In this document: positions 21,969 to 32,678 of the stretch, piece after piece
Layout of the letters: every line of letters starts with the position of its first letter
Position numbering within the stretch: the first letter of the stretch is position 1
DNA from: Paracyclopina nana
Lineage: Eukaryota; Arthropoda; Copepoda; Cyclopoida; Cyclopettidae
DNA length: 64,000 nucleotides
Direction: 5' to 3'
Assembly (NCBI GenBank): GCA_019096065.1
Contig: JAGUCH010000008.1
Location: forward strand, 4,221,001 to 4,285,000
The notes under the pieces: model-generated
The model's input: only the letters and a program-made list of their open reading frames with translations
What the model was told of the DNA's origin: nothing
Databases searched by the model: none
Program-made: the position numbers and the translations under genes

Positions 21969-22936
21969 TTTCTTATTTAGTTAGTATATGGTACACTGGC
22001 TTGTTTCCTTCTCGAATGTTGGCGCTTTTATGAGCCTTGGGACACTCGATCAGAGTAGAAAGCCAACTAGACCAAGGCCCATAGAAGAGACCCTATCAGG
22101 TTAACCAAATAGAACTCGTTAACCACTTATGTTGCATTCATCCTCAAAAACAAAAATACCAGCAGCAGGGAAATTATAATGGCGTATCATCAAGAATCCT
22201 ATTTTTGTGGTCTATAAGGTAAAAAATGGATTATCATGGATTAGGTTAATAATCAAGTAAGCCTCCTGAAGGGCAAGTTTATGCCTAATATTTTCGAGTG
22301 CAATGTTCTAATCCATTTAATGTCTGAGCACCTAACATTAGTGAATTAAGTGCGGTGCACACCTCATGGGATGTCGTCTGTAGTTAGCTTGTCGTGAAAG
22401 GTCCGTAGAGAAACGGAGTCGCACAAGTTCCAGGGGCTCAAGCGCTCGCGCTCGCCGCTTACTACAGAGATGCTGCAATCCCGGGCCTTTGTAGAGAAGG
22501 AGATGCTTTACACTTGGCCCCTACTTAGCTGACTGACACTTCTCTCAACAAATTGAATTAATCTCACTGTGATTTGTCCAGTTTCAGTTATTAAGTTATT
22601 TTATTTTACTTAAGATTGGCACAAAATAAAGACATAAGACAATTATGATAAGTGTAAAAGAGTAGATTTATATAGTGTGCAATGCAACGGTAGATTACTT
22701 TACTCCATTTGAAATTCCACGCAAAAACTGGATTAATCTAGCATCATACAAGTACCGAATTCCATATAAAATATAGCATAACATAACAAACGTAGGAATA
22801 AAAATGGGCAGGTGACCACCTTCTGTAGGCCAGCCGGCCACTTTTCGACTATTTTTCGAACTGAGTTTCGAGAACGTTTAGTTCTCATCAAAATCTAATT
22901 ATCTGCTCATCTCAAGATGCCAATCTCTTTGCTTAT
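21969..22936. other. Intergenic stretch with a small GC-rich island
   Basis: No protein gene is seen. Bases about 22350-22520 are GC-rich compared with their surroundings and contain a short perfect stem TCCGT/ACGGA around AGAGAA and the run GCTCAAGCGCTCGCGCTCGC. No known RNA family was recognised. Confidence 0.45.
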
Positions 22937-23018
22937 GCCGGATAGCTCAGTGGAATAGACGCTGAACTTGCGCGTGAGAGGCCCTGAGTTCGCAGCCCGG
23001 TCAGTAAACACTTTTTTT
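22937..23018 (+). ncRNA. tRNA-derived Pol III unit (tRNA pseudogene or SINE head)
   Basis: It contains a perfect A-box (TAGCTCAGTGG, 22943-22953), a near-consensus B-box (AGTTCGCAGCC, 9 of 11 matches to GGTTCGANNCC) at usual tRNA spacing, and a T7 terminator at 23012-23018. The acceptor pairing GCCGG/CCGGT is only partial and the anticodon stem does not form well, so a functional tRNA is unlikely. Similarity in the D-arm and variable region is nearest to tRNA-Ala. Whether it is a dispersed SINE needs copies elsewhere. Confidence 0.5.
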
Positions 23019-23366
23019 AAATTGAAGCTAATTTCATTTACGCATCTCGCATTATGTGCATATATGGTCATTGTCATTTTGGCATATATTGGCTTTTCTC
23101 AATGACATGACTGCCAATGTTTGGTACACACATGGCACTGTAATATATTGACGCTACGTAGGTAGCACATTCACGAGCATCTTTTGTTATTGGTTTATTT
23201 ACTTTTTCATCATATGGAAATTGCAATGTAAGGACAAAAAGGCTTTTATTCACAACAATTAGCAGCTTGTATGAAATATGTGCATTGTCGACAAATTGCA
23301 TCACTCAACGGCAGTTACACACATGATAATTGTGCTTTGGGTGGAGTTCGCAATTTTAAGCAAATC

Positions 23367-24406
23367 CTAGTCTTTCACTGCTACCACTTTTTTCACGATT
23401 TTCCGCAGCATTTTCTTCTTTGGTTTGCTCGCACTGGCCTCCATTCGTCGATTCCCCTCTTCATCGTCGTGAATGTCATTAGTGGCTAGCCCAAAGTCCA
23501 GCGACGACGACGACGAATGATACGGAATCGAGGCCACAAAGTTGCGGTTGCTCAGAAGTGAGGAAGAGGCCATTTTGTGATTGTAGAGAGGCAAAGTTTT
23601 CACCACATCCGAGGACATGGAGGTCGACGAAGGTGGAGAGGCTACGACTGTTTTCGAGCTGAAAGTTGGCGGCTTCACTTCTCGACCCATGAATGGAACC
23701 ATGATGCTGTTGGGCTGGGACGAGGATGGGTTTGGAATTAAAATTGGCTTCAGAATGTTGTTCGAGGCAATGGAAGTGGAGGAAGTTGCTGAGGAGGCCT
23801 CGCTAGCGGCCTTTAAAATGTCTGGGTCAATTCCACGGCCTGATAATGCAGTTTGAGAGGCGAATATTCCCAATGCCAACCAAGCAAGGGAGGATGAGAC
23901 GAAGTTCACTGCATTTTGCGCCACATGTATTGCAATGTTTTCTGGCTGCAATAGTCCCTGAAAAATAAATTCAATGTCTGGCTAAGAATCTATTCTTAAA
24001 TTCAAGAGTACAGAAAAGCACTTCATTTCCTTGCTTTGGAAATGTAATTTTTGCAATTTCCGAAATAACTTAATTGAAGACGTTTAAAGATAAAAATAAC
24101 ATAAAATAAGTACATTGGCCTATTATGAGTAATATGATATATGATAGTACTTACCGTCAAAATCATGTTTGTGTCAAGGCCCAGATCAAACAAATTGCTG
24201 CCAGCATTTGCAGCGTTGGTGGTGTCCATAAAAAACCTGCCAATTCTCTGCTTGGATTTTTCCACTTGCGCATCACCAAAATCTTTGCTTCCTTCATAGT
24301 CAAGATCGTTTTCCGTCGAACTTTCCATAACCACCATTGGTTTGCATCGCACTAGCTGAGAACTCGACACAATAATGGACAAGATGAACAGATTTGATTT
24401 TTTCAT
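23367..24406 (-). CDS. Secreted protein of unknown family
   Basis: Exons are 24406-24155 and 23957-23367, phase 0, joining as TNMILT/GLLQPENIA, for 280 residues. It has a signal peptide of about 21 residues (Lys-Lys start, hydrophobic core ending SSQLVRC). An acidic segment follows with STENDLDYEGSKDFGD and RIGRFFMDTT, then a stretch NIAIHVAQNAVNFVSSSLAW with a moderately hydrophobic helix (about residues 95-118). Then comes a long Ser/Pro/Thr-rich region and a strongly basic tail (KPKKKMLRKIVKKVVAVKD). No domain is recognised. The basic amphipathic tail might bind membrane or a polyanion, or be released by processing. That is speculation. The neighbouring genes give no clue. Confidence 0.7.
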
Positions 24407-25918
24407 GACAAAAAGTAGTTTAGCGTGGTAGTTGCAGTGCTCGTTGGCATCTGATTCAATCTGTGGGATGCAATTAACTGACTCTTGACGCGAAATCCAG
24501 GTTGGTTGATTGCGTGACCTCTGGATTTCGCGTAAGATTTGCCTGCATTTGCTTCGCTGCTTCGCCAAGGATGTTGACAATGTTTGTCGTCGTTACCAGC
24601 TAGCTCTATTACGAGCAACAAACTGTCGTCAAAATAAGGCATACTATAATTAAGAAAATCATTTTGCCTACATGATTACAGAAAGTGTTGAAAGCTTGCC
24701 ACAATTTACTGGGAATTCACTTTGAGTAGGCTATTTACAATTTTCCTGAGTGACTTAATTTTTGCTTAGTTTTCCATGAAAAAGGGTAGATGACGACTGC
24801 ATTTTAAAAATTGCTAAAAGTTAAACAATGAAATAAAAGTCAAGTTCAGTTGATTTCCATGAAGAGGTCATACTGTGCAGTGTCTGCACTGCGTTGGTAT
24901 AACTTGGACTGATTTTGAAATGGCAGATTGAACTCATTGAACCAGATCACTAAACGGTTCAGTCTGAGATGAGGCTGACTTAAAAAAGTGCGGGTCAAAT
25001 ATTAGACAATATCAAATAAGTTTGTAAACAATTTCACTATGAACTTATTTCCTGGTTTCGTTTTGAATAGGTTGAATAAAGGGATGTCATCCACGGTCAA
25101 AGCTTAAAACAATAGGAGAAAATGTTGACAATGCCTTTTTGAGAAAAACTGAATTTATCCTTGAATGACCTTCAGTTCTTTTCACGTCATAGTTGTGACC
25201 GTGATAATGTAAGCTGAGCTTCTTCATGAAGAGCACTGAACAATCTTGCTTGTGTCCATTTCATAAATTACCATTAATTTACCTTATATGCAATTGTTCT
25301 GGTATTCACATTAGCAGGCTTTGTTACTTTCTTATTAGCCAATCTGTATTGCCAATTTTTAATATTGGTCAGCCTATCAGAACTATTAATGAACACCACT
25401 TTGACTTAGCTGATGAAGTGAAAACATGTCATTCTGCGGTTTGATTGGTCTAATTTGGTTGTAAGAGAGCAAGGAAATGACATCTCATTTTCTCGCGCAG
25501 GTGGAGTGACTGGTGGATGCAACCATCTAGAATATAACGAGGTAATCTCTGAGGACAAATAATCGGGAAACCATACCTGATCTCACCAGAAAAATTGCTA
25601 CTACTATTTTTCAACTGGCTTTTATAGCCTTTCATTCATATAAGAATCCAAGTCATTATGCACTATGTATGTGTGAGCCTACTTGTACTAAACGTGCTCG
25701 ACCCTAGCAGTCCACAATGTGGACATGTACTACATTTGGTTTTCCTTTTAAATCTACGCAGCTATCTTCCTCTATAGTAAAATCGCAAACCATGCATAAG
25801 CAGTATAATGAGATTTGAGGTTCTCTCAAGCCGCGGAAGAGCATGTATGATCAATAAGCTAGCGCTGTTTCTGTAAAAATGCTCTCAATTCGACAGCTTT
25901 GTGCATTCTAAGCTCGTC
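24407..25918. other. Intergenic, nothing recognised
   Basis: AT-rich DNA between the secreted-protein gene (minus) and the first 7TM receptor (plus). It should contain both promoters, divergently arranged. No coding or RNA signal was found. Confidence 0.5.
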
Positions 25919-27011
25919 ATGGAAAGCATACACACAATCAACATGTCCTTTCAAGGCCTACAGCTGTTCCATTTGGAGACTCTGCCAAAGACTTGCCTGG
26001 TCTCAGCAATGCTAGTGGGTGGGATCTTGAACATTTCGATCAGAGGCCATTTGGTTCGATACCAAATCAAGTACACCCCTAAGCGGCCCATAAATCTCTT
26101 TGTTGTCAATGACCAGGTAGGAGAAGATGCAATATTAGCTAAAATATCATACAAAAAGTTGAAAATATTTTCTTGCAGATCACCATGATGCTCTTATCCA
26201 TTTTCATGACAATTGTTGCCATCTTCCCAATAATGATTAATCGGTCTGTATATCAGGAGTTTGGAAATGCAAGCTTTTGTGTCTTCGGCTGGGTTGTTTT
26301 CACGTCCTACATCCTGCAAAAGTTTGCAAATGGCTTTGGTATGGCTTTTTACAGGCTGCTTTGCGTCGTGATTAGCCACATGGAGAAGTCCTCGCGAATA
26401 GTCAAATTCATCATACTTATTCAGTGGGGATGGACACTGATGACTGCAGGGCTGCATTCTCAAGGAGTTTTGGCTTCCAATGTAGGCATCGTGTTCCAAT
26501 TTTGCATGGACCAATCCTATACTCAAATTGACATCATTCACAAATACGAGAGGATCTTCGATGACCAGAATATAAATTTAGGCAAATTCTGGATGGCACT
26601 CACCTTCGTATCCCTTCAAGGTAATATTTTAGATTATTATTATTATGCTTTCTGAGCTAATTAGAGGACCTCATTTTAGTGATAAGCTTGTGTGAAATAT
26701 GCATTTATGGGTACATTGCATATAGACGATATCACCAAGATGGCTCCGTGACGAGCATAATTTCTGTATCAAGCATCAGGAAGAGGCATAGGGGGAACAT
26801 GATCTCATTTGGTGGGCAATTGCTAGTTTTTTCCCTCAACATCTTCAGCGTCCTCCTATTGACTTTCCTCGTCTTGTCTCCGTGGATCTCACACTACATT
26901 GAAAGACCTACTTTTGTCACATACATGTGCTTTGATTCGCTGATGCTGGCCATTGTTCAATGGCTGAGCTGTCCTGATATTCAGAGAAATATTCTCAAAA
27001 TGTCCGTGTAA
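25919..27011 (+). CDS. Seven-transmembrane receptor-like protein (orphan)
   Basis: Exons are 25919-26116, 26179-26620 and 26680-27011. The phases agree (0, then 1), giving 323 residues. Hydrophobic helices lie near residues 22-41, 67-86, 99-123, 141-160, 202-228, 254-278 and 290-310. After helix 3 comes FYRLLCVV, which may be a diverged DRY motif. Helix 4 has IQWGW with a tryptophan at about the conserved place. The intracellular loop before helix 6 is basic (SIRKRHRGN). The C-terminal tail after helix 7 is very short (CPDIQRNILKMSV). This fits a rhodopsin-like GPCR that has lost standard motifs, in particular no NPxxY. The subfamily is not recognised. It lies about 250 bp before another 7TM gene in the same direction, but the two proteins are not obvious duplicates. 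Confidence 0.7.
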
Positions 27012-27261
27012 TTAATTAGACGGAACTTTGAATAAAGAGCACTCAGCAACCTATCTAAAATAATCTACTTGCGCTTCTCATTTGAACGATTGGTGCAGTT
27101 TTTATAAGCAGAAAATATGAGGGTAACAGGAAAAGCCGCATGATACACTGTTGTATTGCTCGAAACAGTTGGATACAGGCGCCCTTATGATAAATCATAA
27201 TCGTTGTTGAGTCTGCGTGTCGAGTTTTGCGAAAAGAGACCAGTTGATTTTGCTCGTCACA

Positions 27262-29951
27262 ATGGGAATGGTGACGCTTCATTTGGTGATTGGTGTCGGA
27301 GTCTTCATTTTGCCGCTATTTCTGCTTTTATTCAGCTTGGTTGTCATGTCATTGGCTCATTTGTACATTGTGATTGGATCAGTTAGCTTTGTTTCCAGCG
27401 TTTTGACGACAATCGTTTTGGTGACTAAGTTTGTCAATCAGCCTGCAGCGCATGGTTTTTTTGCTTATTCGGACACAATTGCCAGGTAAAAAGCCATTTT
27501 GGATTGGTAAACGAATAATTTTGGATAATCTTACTTAGCATAGTACTACGTATAATTAATCAATAAATACCTTAGTTATCACTGAAATATGAATTGTACT
27601 ACTTTCTCTATCGACAAAAATGAGCAAAATGAAACATGATATTTAAAAACGAAACGTAGAAACATTTAAAATACAAATTATGAAGAGCTTTAAAAAGCAT
27701 AATAGGCTTAGAACTCACCCATCCGGATGATGATGAACCACAGATGGACCTTTAAAAGGTTGCGAGAATATGGGCTTAAATTCGCTCCAAAAATAGCATA
27801 CCTTTAAGGTGAGGAAGAGATATCAAAATGACCACAACTTCACTAAAGTTGTGATTTTATTTCAAGTATACTCACCACTTATAACTATATATTGTACGAA
27901 CCCAAATTATCTGGATGTCAAGCTTACTCCGAATAATCCTAGAAATTACTCTTGCCCAAATGAAAAAAAGAATTTTCCAAGATCAAAGTTACGATAATTT
28001 CTTTGTGCCTTTTCAGTGCTTTGATGTCTATGGGACTGCTACTTGATGGGATTTTGTACCTACTTCCAAGGCAGGAAACGCCTTGCTACCAATACAAGCT
28101 AATTTATGGGCTCTTCATTGTCCCAATTATCACCAGCTTCTTCAGCATTCTTGGCATGGCCATCGAGAGATTCCAGGCATTTGCATTGTACCGAGATCGT
28201 CGCAAATTGACGCGTAGATTTAGCATCGCTTGGTTTTGTGCCAGTTGGACTCTGGCCTTTTGCTTTCTCGTCATTTTGTTGGCTCAAATTGTGGAGAAAG
28301 ATCCCCACGATCGCCGTTACCACCAGCAAACTAATGAAATAAGCGACTACGAGTCTTGGACTCCTCCTGGTGGAAATCCGGAGCAAGGGAGCTCGTTTTA
28401 CATAAGCATCCTGGACATGGACCTTTTTCCTGGGCCACACAGCTCAAGAAACGTATATCAGCCACCCAGGCCTTCATCCGTGTTAGCAATCATGACAACT
28501 GCATCATCGACCGTTATAACCTCCAAGTAAGTTGATTTAAAAAGATAATGCTGCATTCTGTAAAATTACCTGCTTAATTCAGACGCTCGACAACTACGAC
28601 AGCTTTAACGAGTGCCAAATCGACGACTACGACTCAACATTTGGCCACATCTGTCAATAATGCCTTGACCTCGAGTGATAGTGTTTCTTCCGAGGAATTA
28701 TCAAGTGGCGGCAACGACTCCGTTTGGAAGCAAATGGCTGACGAGCCATCGAGCTGGCCCAAAATGGTGGAGTGCATATACAGGTACAAGAAACGTGCCA
28801 ACGACCCGATTGACGATTCGGGACTTTGGTCCAGGTGCATGACTTGGATCGCTGATGACCAAAAGAGCCCACGACTTAACGATGACTTAGACAATGATGA
28901 TGATATGGAGGAAGAGTCCTTTTTTGCCAACATGACGAGAAATGTGTTCCATTTCAACGACAGCACTGTCATTGTGGACGGGGGCAGCAAAGGTGGCAAC
29001 AAGTCGTTCAAAATCTACGGAAACGAGTCGAAAGGGGGCACCAAGTGCCAAGTCAGCTCGAAGCCTTTTATCATGTATTACTTGATCTTGGTGTTTTTGC
29101 TCTGCTTCGCCACACCCGTCCTCATCACGACAAGCCTAAATGTTTTCATCCATTCTGCCGTGCGGAGCACCACTTACGAGGTATTTTTAAGTAATCCAGC
29201 CGGAATTATCCGGATCCTACTATACGGTCACTTTTGCTACGCCAGCGCTGCCAATCGCTGCTAAATTCCTTTCTGACCTGCAAACTCGTGCAAAATTCAA
29301 GTGGCTCATTTTGTACGCTTTTCGGTTTAATGTGGCCGCAACGAACATAAGAGTATTGATGTTGCGTCATCTCTAGTATTTTTTTATTTTGTGTAGTATT
29401 TTAAAATGGGATTTTTGACCCGCCGCGCGTTCGTGTGATGAATGGCCTCTATCAATTGCTTGGGCGTTGCCCATAATCGCCTTGCTCCCGTCATTGACCC
29501 ACTAATCAAGCCTATCTTCAACCAGTTTTTTCTACTTGACCTGAGGTTCAAAGGCCTGGCCTGTTGAAAAAGGATATGCCCACTTGGAGTATCCAAATAA
29601 TTGACCTTGTTGCACCAGCCTGCAGACGTTCGAAGGCCGTCGTGGGCTCAGGAAAGAGACAAAAAATGTACAGATCTGCTGCTTTAGGTGATTGGTCATC
29701 ATCAATGGCTGACTTTGCTGGCTTGTGTCCTTATGTGGGGCCCCAGTTTGACGGAAAGATTGCTGGCCAAATGGGACATCTACGAGCCGCCCTTGGTCGT
29801 CTCCGTCTTCCTGTTTCTCCTTGGCCACACCCATAATCTTCTTAGAAGTGTTTTGCACGCGGTTTTTGCACAGCAAATCCACAGCATCACGTGGAGAGGA
29901 AATCAATTGGATATGAACCCACAGCACCAGGATATCTCCAATAATGGGTAA
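27262..29951 (+). CDS. Rhodopsin-like GPCR with giant second extracellular loop
   Basis: Exons are 27262-27485, 28017-28526, 28583-29180 and 29688-29951. Every junction agrees in phase, giving 531 residues. Exon 1 carries TM1-TM2. Exon 2 carries TM3 with MAIERFQAF (ERF in place of DRY) and TM4 (ASWTLAFCFLVILLAQ). Then about 235 extracellular residues separate TM4 from TM5 (KPFIMYYLILVFLLCFATP). This loop is Thr/Ser-rich, acidic, and holds five N-glycosylation sequons (NDS, NMT, NDS, NKS, NES). TM6 has LACVLMWGPS, matching CWxP. TM7 has FLFLLGHTHNLLRS in place of NPxxY. The start ATG leaves almost no N-terminal domain, so an upstream exon is possible. A competing acceptor at 29619, also in phase, would add 23 codons, the last a TAG. 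The ligand class is not recognised. Confidence 0.75.
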
Positions 29952-32364
29952 AACACATAAATCACTCCATTAACTTTGAGGAAACTGCTTGCTTTGATTG
30001 TTTGCCTTTCCTCGACGAAGAAGAAGATGACGCGTTTTTGAAAAAAAATAAAATAATAGGTAGTCCTTGGATGACAAAAGCTGGGCTAATAAGAAGATTC
30101 CTAAGTGCTTCGGAAGTTCACTTTGAGCCTCAAAATGCTGAACTTTTTTAAAGCTGTCGTTAAAATTGAACAATGAGAGGATTTGACCTTAGCTCATTCT
30201 CGTGTCAGAGTCGTGACGAGTAAAATGGTGAAAAATGCACAAAAATGCCCCCAATCTTGAATGCAATTTGCTGAAAATCAATTCATCAGTCTGATGTTTC
30301 CCTATAGCGATTTGATTCCTATAGATTCAACCATGAAATTGGACCATCATCACCATCAGGATGACGATTTTTTTGTTACATGAGCTTAATTGTCAGATAA
30401 CACGACGACAAGCGCACGCAAAATTGAGTTGTCAAACAGGGCCATAAAGTATACCATAAAGCAAACTACACCAAATATACTACATATAAGTATAAGGTTG
30501 CAAAAAAAGTTATTTCGTCTATGAAGGTCAAACTAGTAAAATTATGGTTAAAACGGTATAAAGTGCAGACACATTCCTGATACTCTTTAAAAAGCCACAA
30601 GGTTTCAGAAAAGACAACAACTTCCGCTATGCATTACGTAATAACGTGTTGACTTGCTAGCGACGACCTGACCGCGAGATCGCATTTGACGATGATCAAT
30701 ATTTGCGTTAATTTTCCGCCGTTAGATTGCGTCAGCAGCTAGAATGAAGTCTGTCGATCATCACTGCAGCAACACTTGGAAAATATTATGCTGTAGGCTT
30801 AAAAGCTCGCATTAAGTAACGAGCCATTTGAACTGATTGCATTTTACGACGGTCATTAATTATTTGACAAAAGCGCGCGCAATTAGAGGGATGCATCCTA
30901 CAATTAAGTAATTACGGGTTATTTGGTGGCTGAGGGAAGTCCTTTGTAGTTGTTCTATGAGCAATCTTCTCGTACCATGCATAATTCGTTAAAAATTACG
31001 TCTCATTTGGTTCTTTTATGGGTTGCTATGACACTCAGGTTATATTTCGAATATGTTACATTGAAAGGGTTTTTGCGCGAATGCAAGTCACTCAGACACT
31101 CTCATTGAATATTTTAGAGGTCATCACAGCATCGAATTCAAATGGGCGGTGGCCAACAGCAGCAGCAGAAAAAAGCGTTCGAACAAAGTCCGACCTTCTA
31201 AGGGAAAGAAAATGCAACAGGGCCAAGAAATGCACAAGCGACAAGATGAGCCAGACATATCTACGACAACAAGGAATGACATTGAAGCAATTCAAACCAC
31301 GTGCATTTAGTGAAAATAAACACATTTGTCGCCTGAGATGGCACACACGCGATGACAATGCGATGATAAGCAAACTATTTATTACCACGTACATGCAGCA
31401 GGGCCAAAAACGTAGAAGCATATTAGAGCATTACACTTGCCACAACTTCCGATCTTAATAATCACTTTTTATTCACTTTATAAATGTGTGACACATAAGG
31501 AAACCAACCGCGCGAGTAAAACACTCGTTTCCGCATAAAAGTCAGATTGTTGGTGATTTGAACGCGCGCAGGCGCAAAGACAATTCTCGTTACGAGATAG
31601 CTTAGGAATCCCGTATTAGTGGGTATGTAATTGTTGACGTTGATGATCGTCAGCCACGCCCTGGGGTGCCAAGATGAGTCCCATGATCTATTCCTTCCTG
31701 TTTTTGTTCCTGTCCCCGTTTATGAAATGTAAATATACGACCAATGTGCAAGTATGTTGAGGAAATGTCCCACAACCCTCGTACTTTTCAACATAAGATG
31801 ACCACCACAACCTGATTTTTTGCATTTTGGAAAAAAAGATAGAACAAAAAACTAGATCATTTTTGCGGCGGCTGAGACATGCTGGCCAAAGGAAAAAAAC
31901 GTGCTTTGTAGCATAATGAGGGTTCAAAGTGATTGTTTCTTCATATCACAAAGTGTTCACTGGAATAATGCGCGAGCATTTTTTTCTGGGCAAACATCCG
32001 TTAATCGCCTTCCTCTCCGAGCATGAAAAAAAGCCTTTGTGTCTACCTAAAATGTCTGCTTTTAATGCCCAATTGACAAATCGGGCCCAGAGCGCAATTG
32101 GAACCACTCAATCTCTGTAAAATTGAGAATTGGCCAATTACCTCATATTTTGATTACTATGCGAATAATCTACTTTTCGTTTAGAAGCTCTTCTCAACTT
32201 ACAGAGAGCGCATAGAAAGTTTCAGCGGAGAATCCACTTGAAATATAAAAAAACGTATTAAAATAGCTCAGGTTAAAAATGAGAAGATGTTTACAATGTG
32301 ACCGTTACAAACAAAGCGTTGCTCAACTGAAAAAAAATGTAATTGCAGTTCTCAGCAATTATCA
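29952..32364. other. Gene-free stretch
   Basis: No supported gene. One frame of 146 codons at 31018-31458 has no homology signal or splice context. GCGCGC-type hexamers occur near 30873, 31508 and 31563. No RNA gene was recognised. Confidence 0.5.
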
Positions 32365-32491
32365 TCAATGCCTTTGAGCACTATTTGTGTGCCGGGTCAT
32401 GAATCGCGTGTCAAGGTCGCTTTTGGGAGAGGCCCTTTTGGGCCACAGCCCACGTTGAATTACGGAAGCACCTCTTCCCACGTTGTTGGTT

Positions 32492-32539
32492 GCGCGACGC
32501 AAAGCTTGCGTCGCGCTATACGCGTTACGCCGCGCGTAA
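32492..32539. promoter_or_regulatory. CpG-rich palindromes upstream of cuticle gene
   Basis: There is a perfect 11-bp inverted repeat, GCGCGACGCAA (32492-32502) and TTGCGTCGCGC (32506-32516), with 3-nt spacer. A second perfect 6-bp inverted repeat is TTACGC (32525-32530) and GCGTAA (32534-32539). They lie 75-120 bp upstream of the TATA box in otherwise AT-rich DNA, suggesting binding sites for a dimeric factor. Function is inferred. Confidence 0.5.
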
Positions 32540-32612
32540 GCTACGCGTTCGACGCATCGTGACCATTTTGGCAACTCTCGAGAGGGCAACAACCAGAGCA
32601 CCCCCGGCTTAT

Positions 32613-32620
32613 TATAAATA
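32613..32620 (+). promoter_or_regulatory. TATA box of the RR cuticle gene
   Basis: TATAAATA in the context ATTATAAATACCCC, 59-66 bp before the ATG at 32679. This leaves room for a start site about 30 bp downstream and a leader of roughly 35 nt. Confidence 0.75.
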
Positions 32621-32678
32621 CCCCGAGTTCCGACGACATCACCAGCATTTCCTCACACAAGTGCAAACCATCAACACC

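Noticed and set aside
27720-28003. Coding exon between the first and second exons of the second receptor
   Set aside because: The exons 27262-27485 and 28017-28526 already join in phase with continuous TM2-TM3 topology. The intervening DNA has stops in all frames.
31018-31458. Plus-strand frame of 146 codons
   Set aside because: No domain, no splice context, no start context, and surrounded by noncoding AT-rich DNA. A frame of this size can occur by chance.
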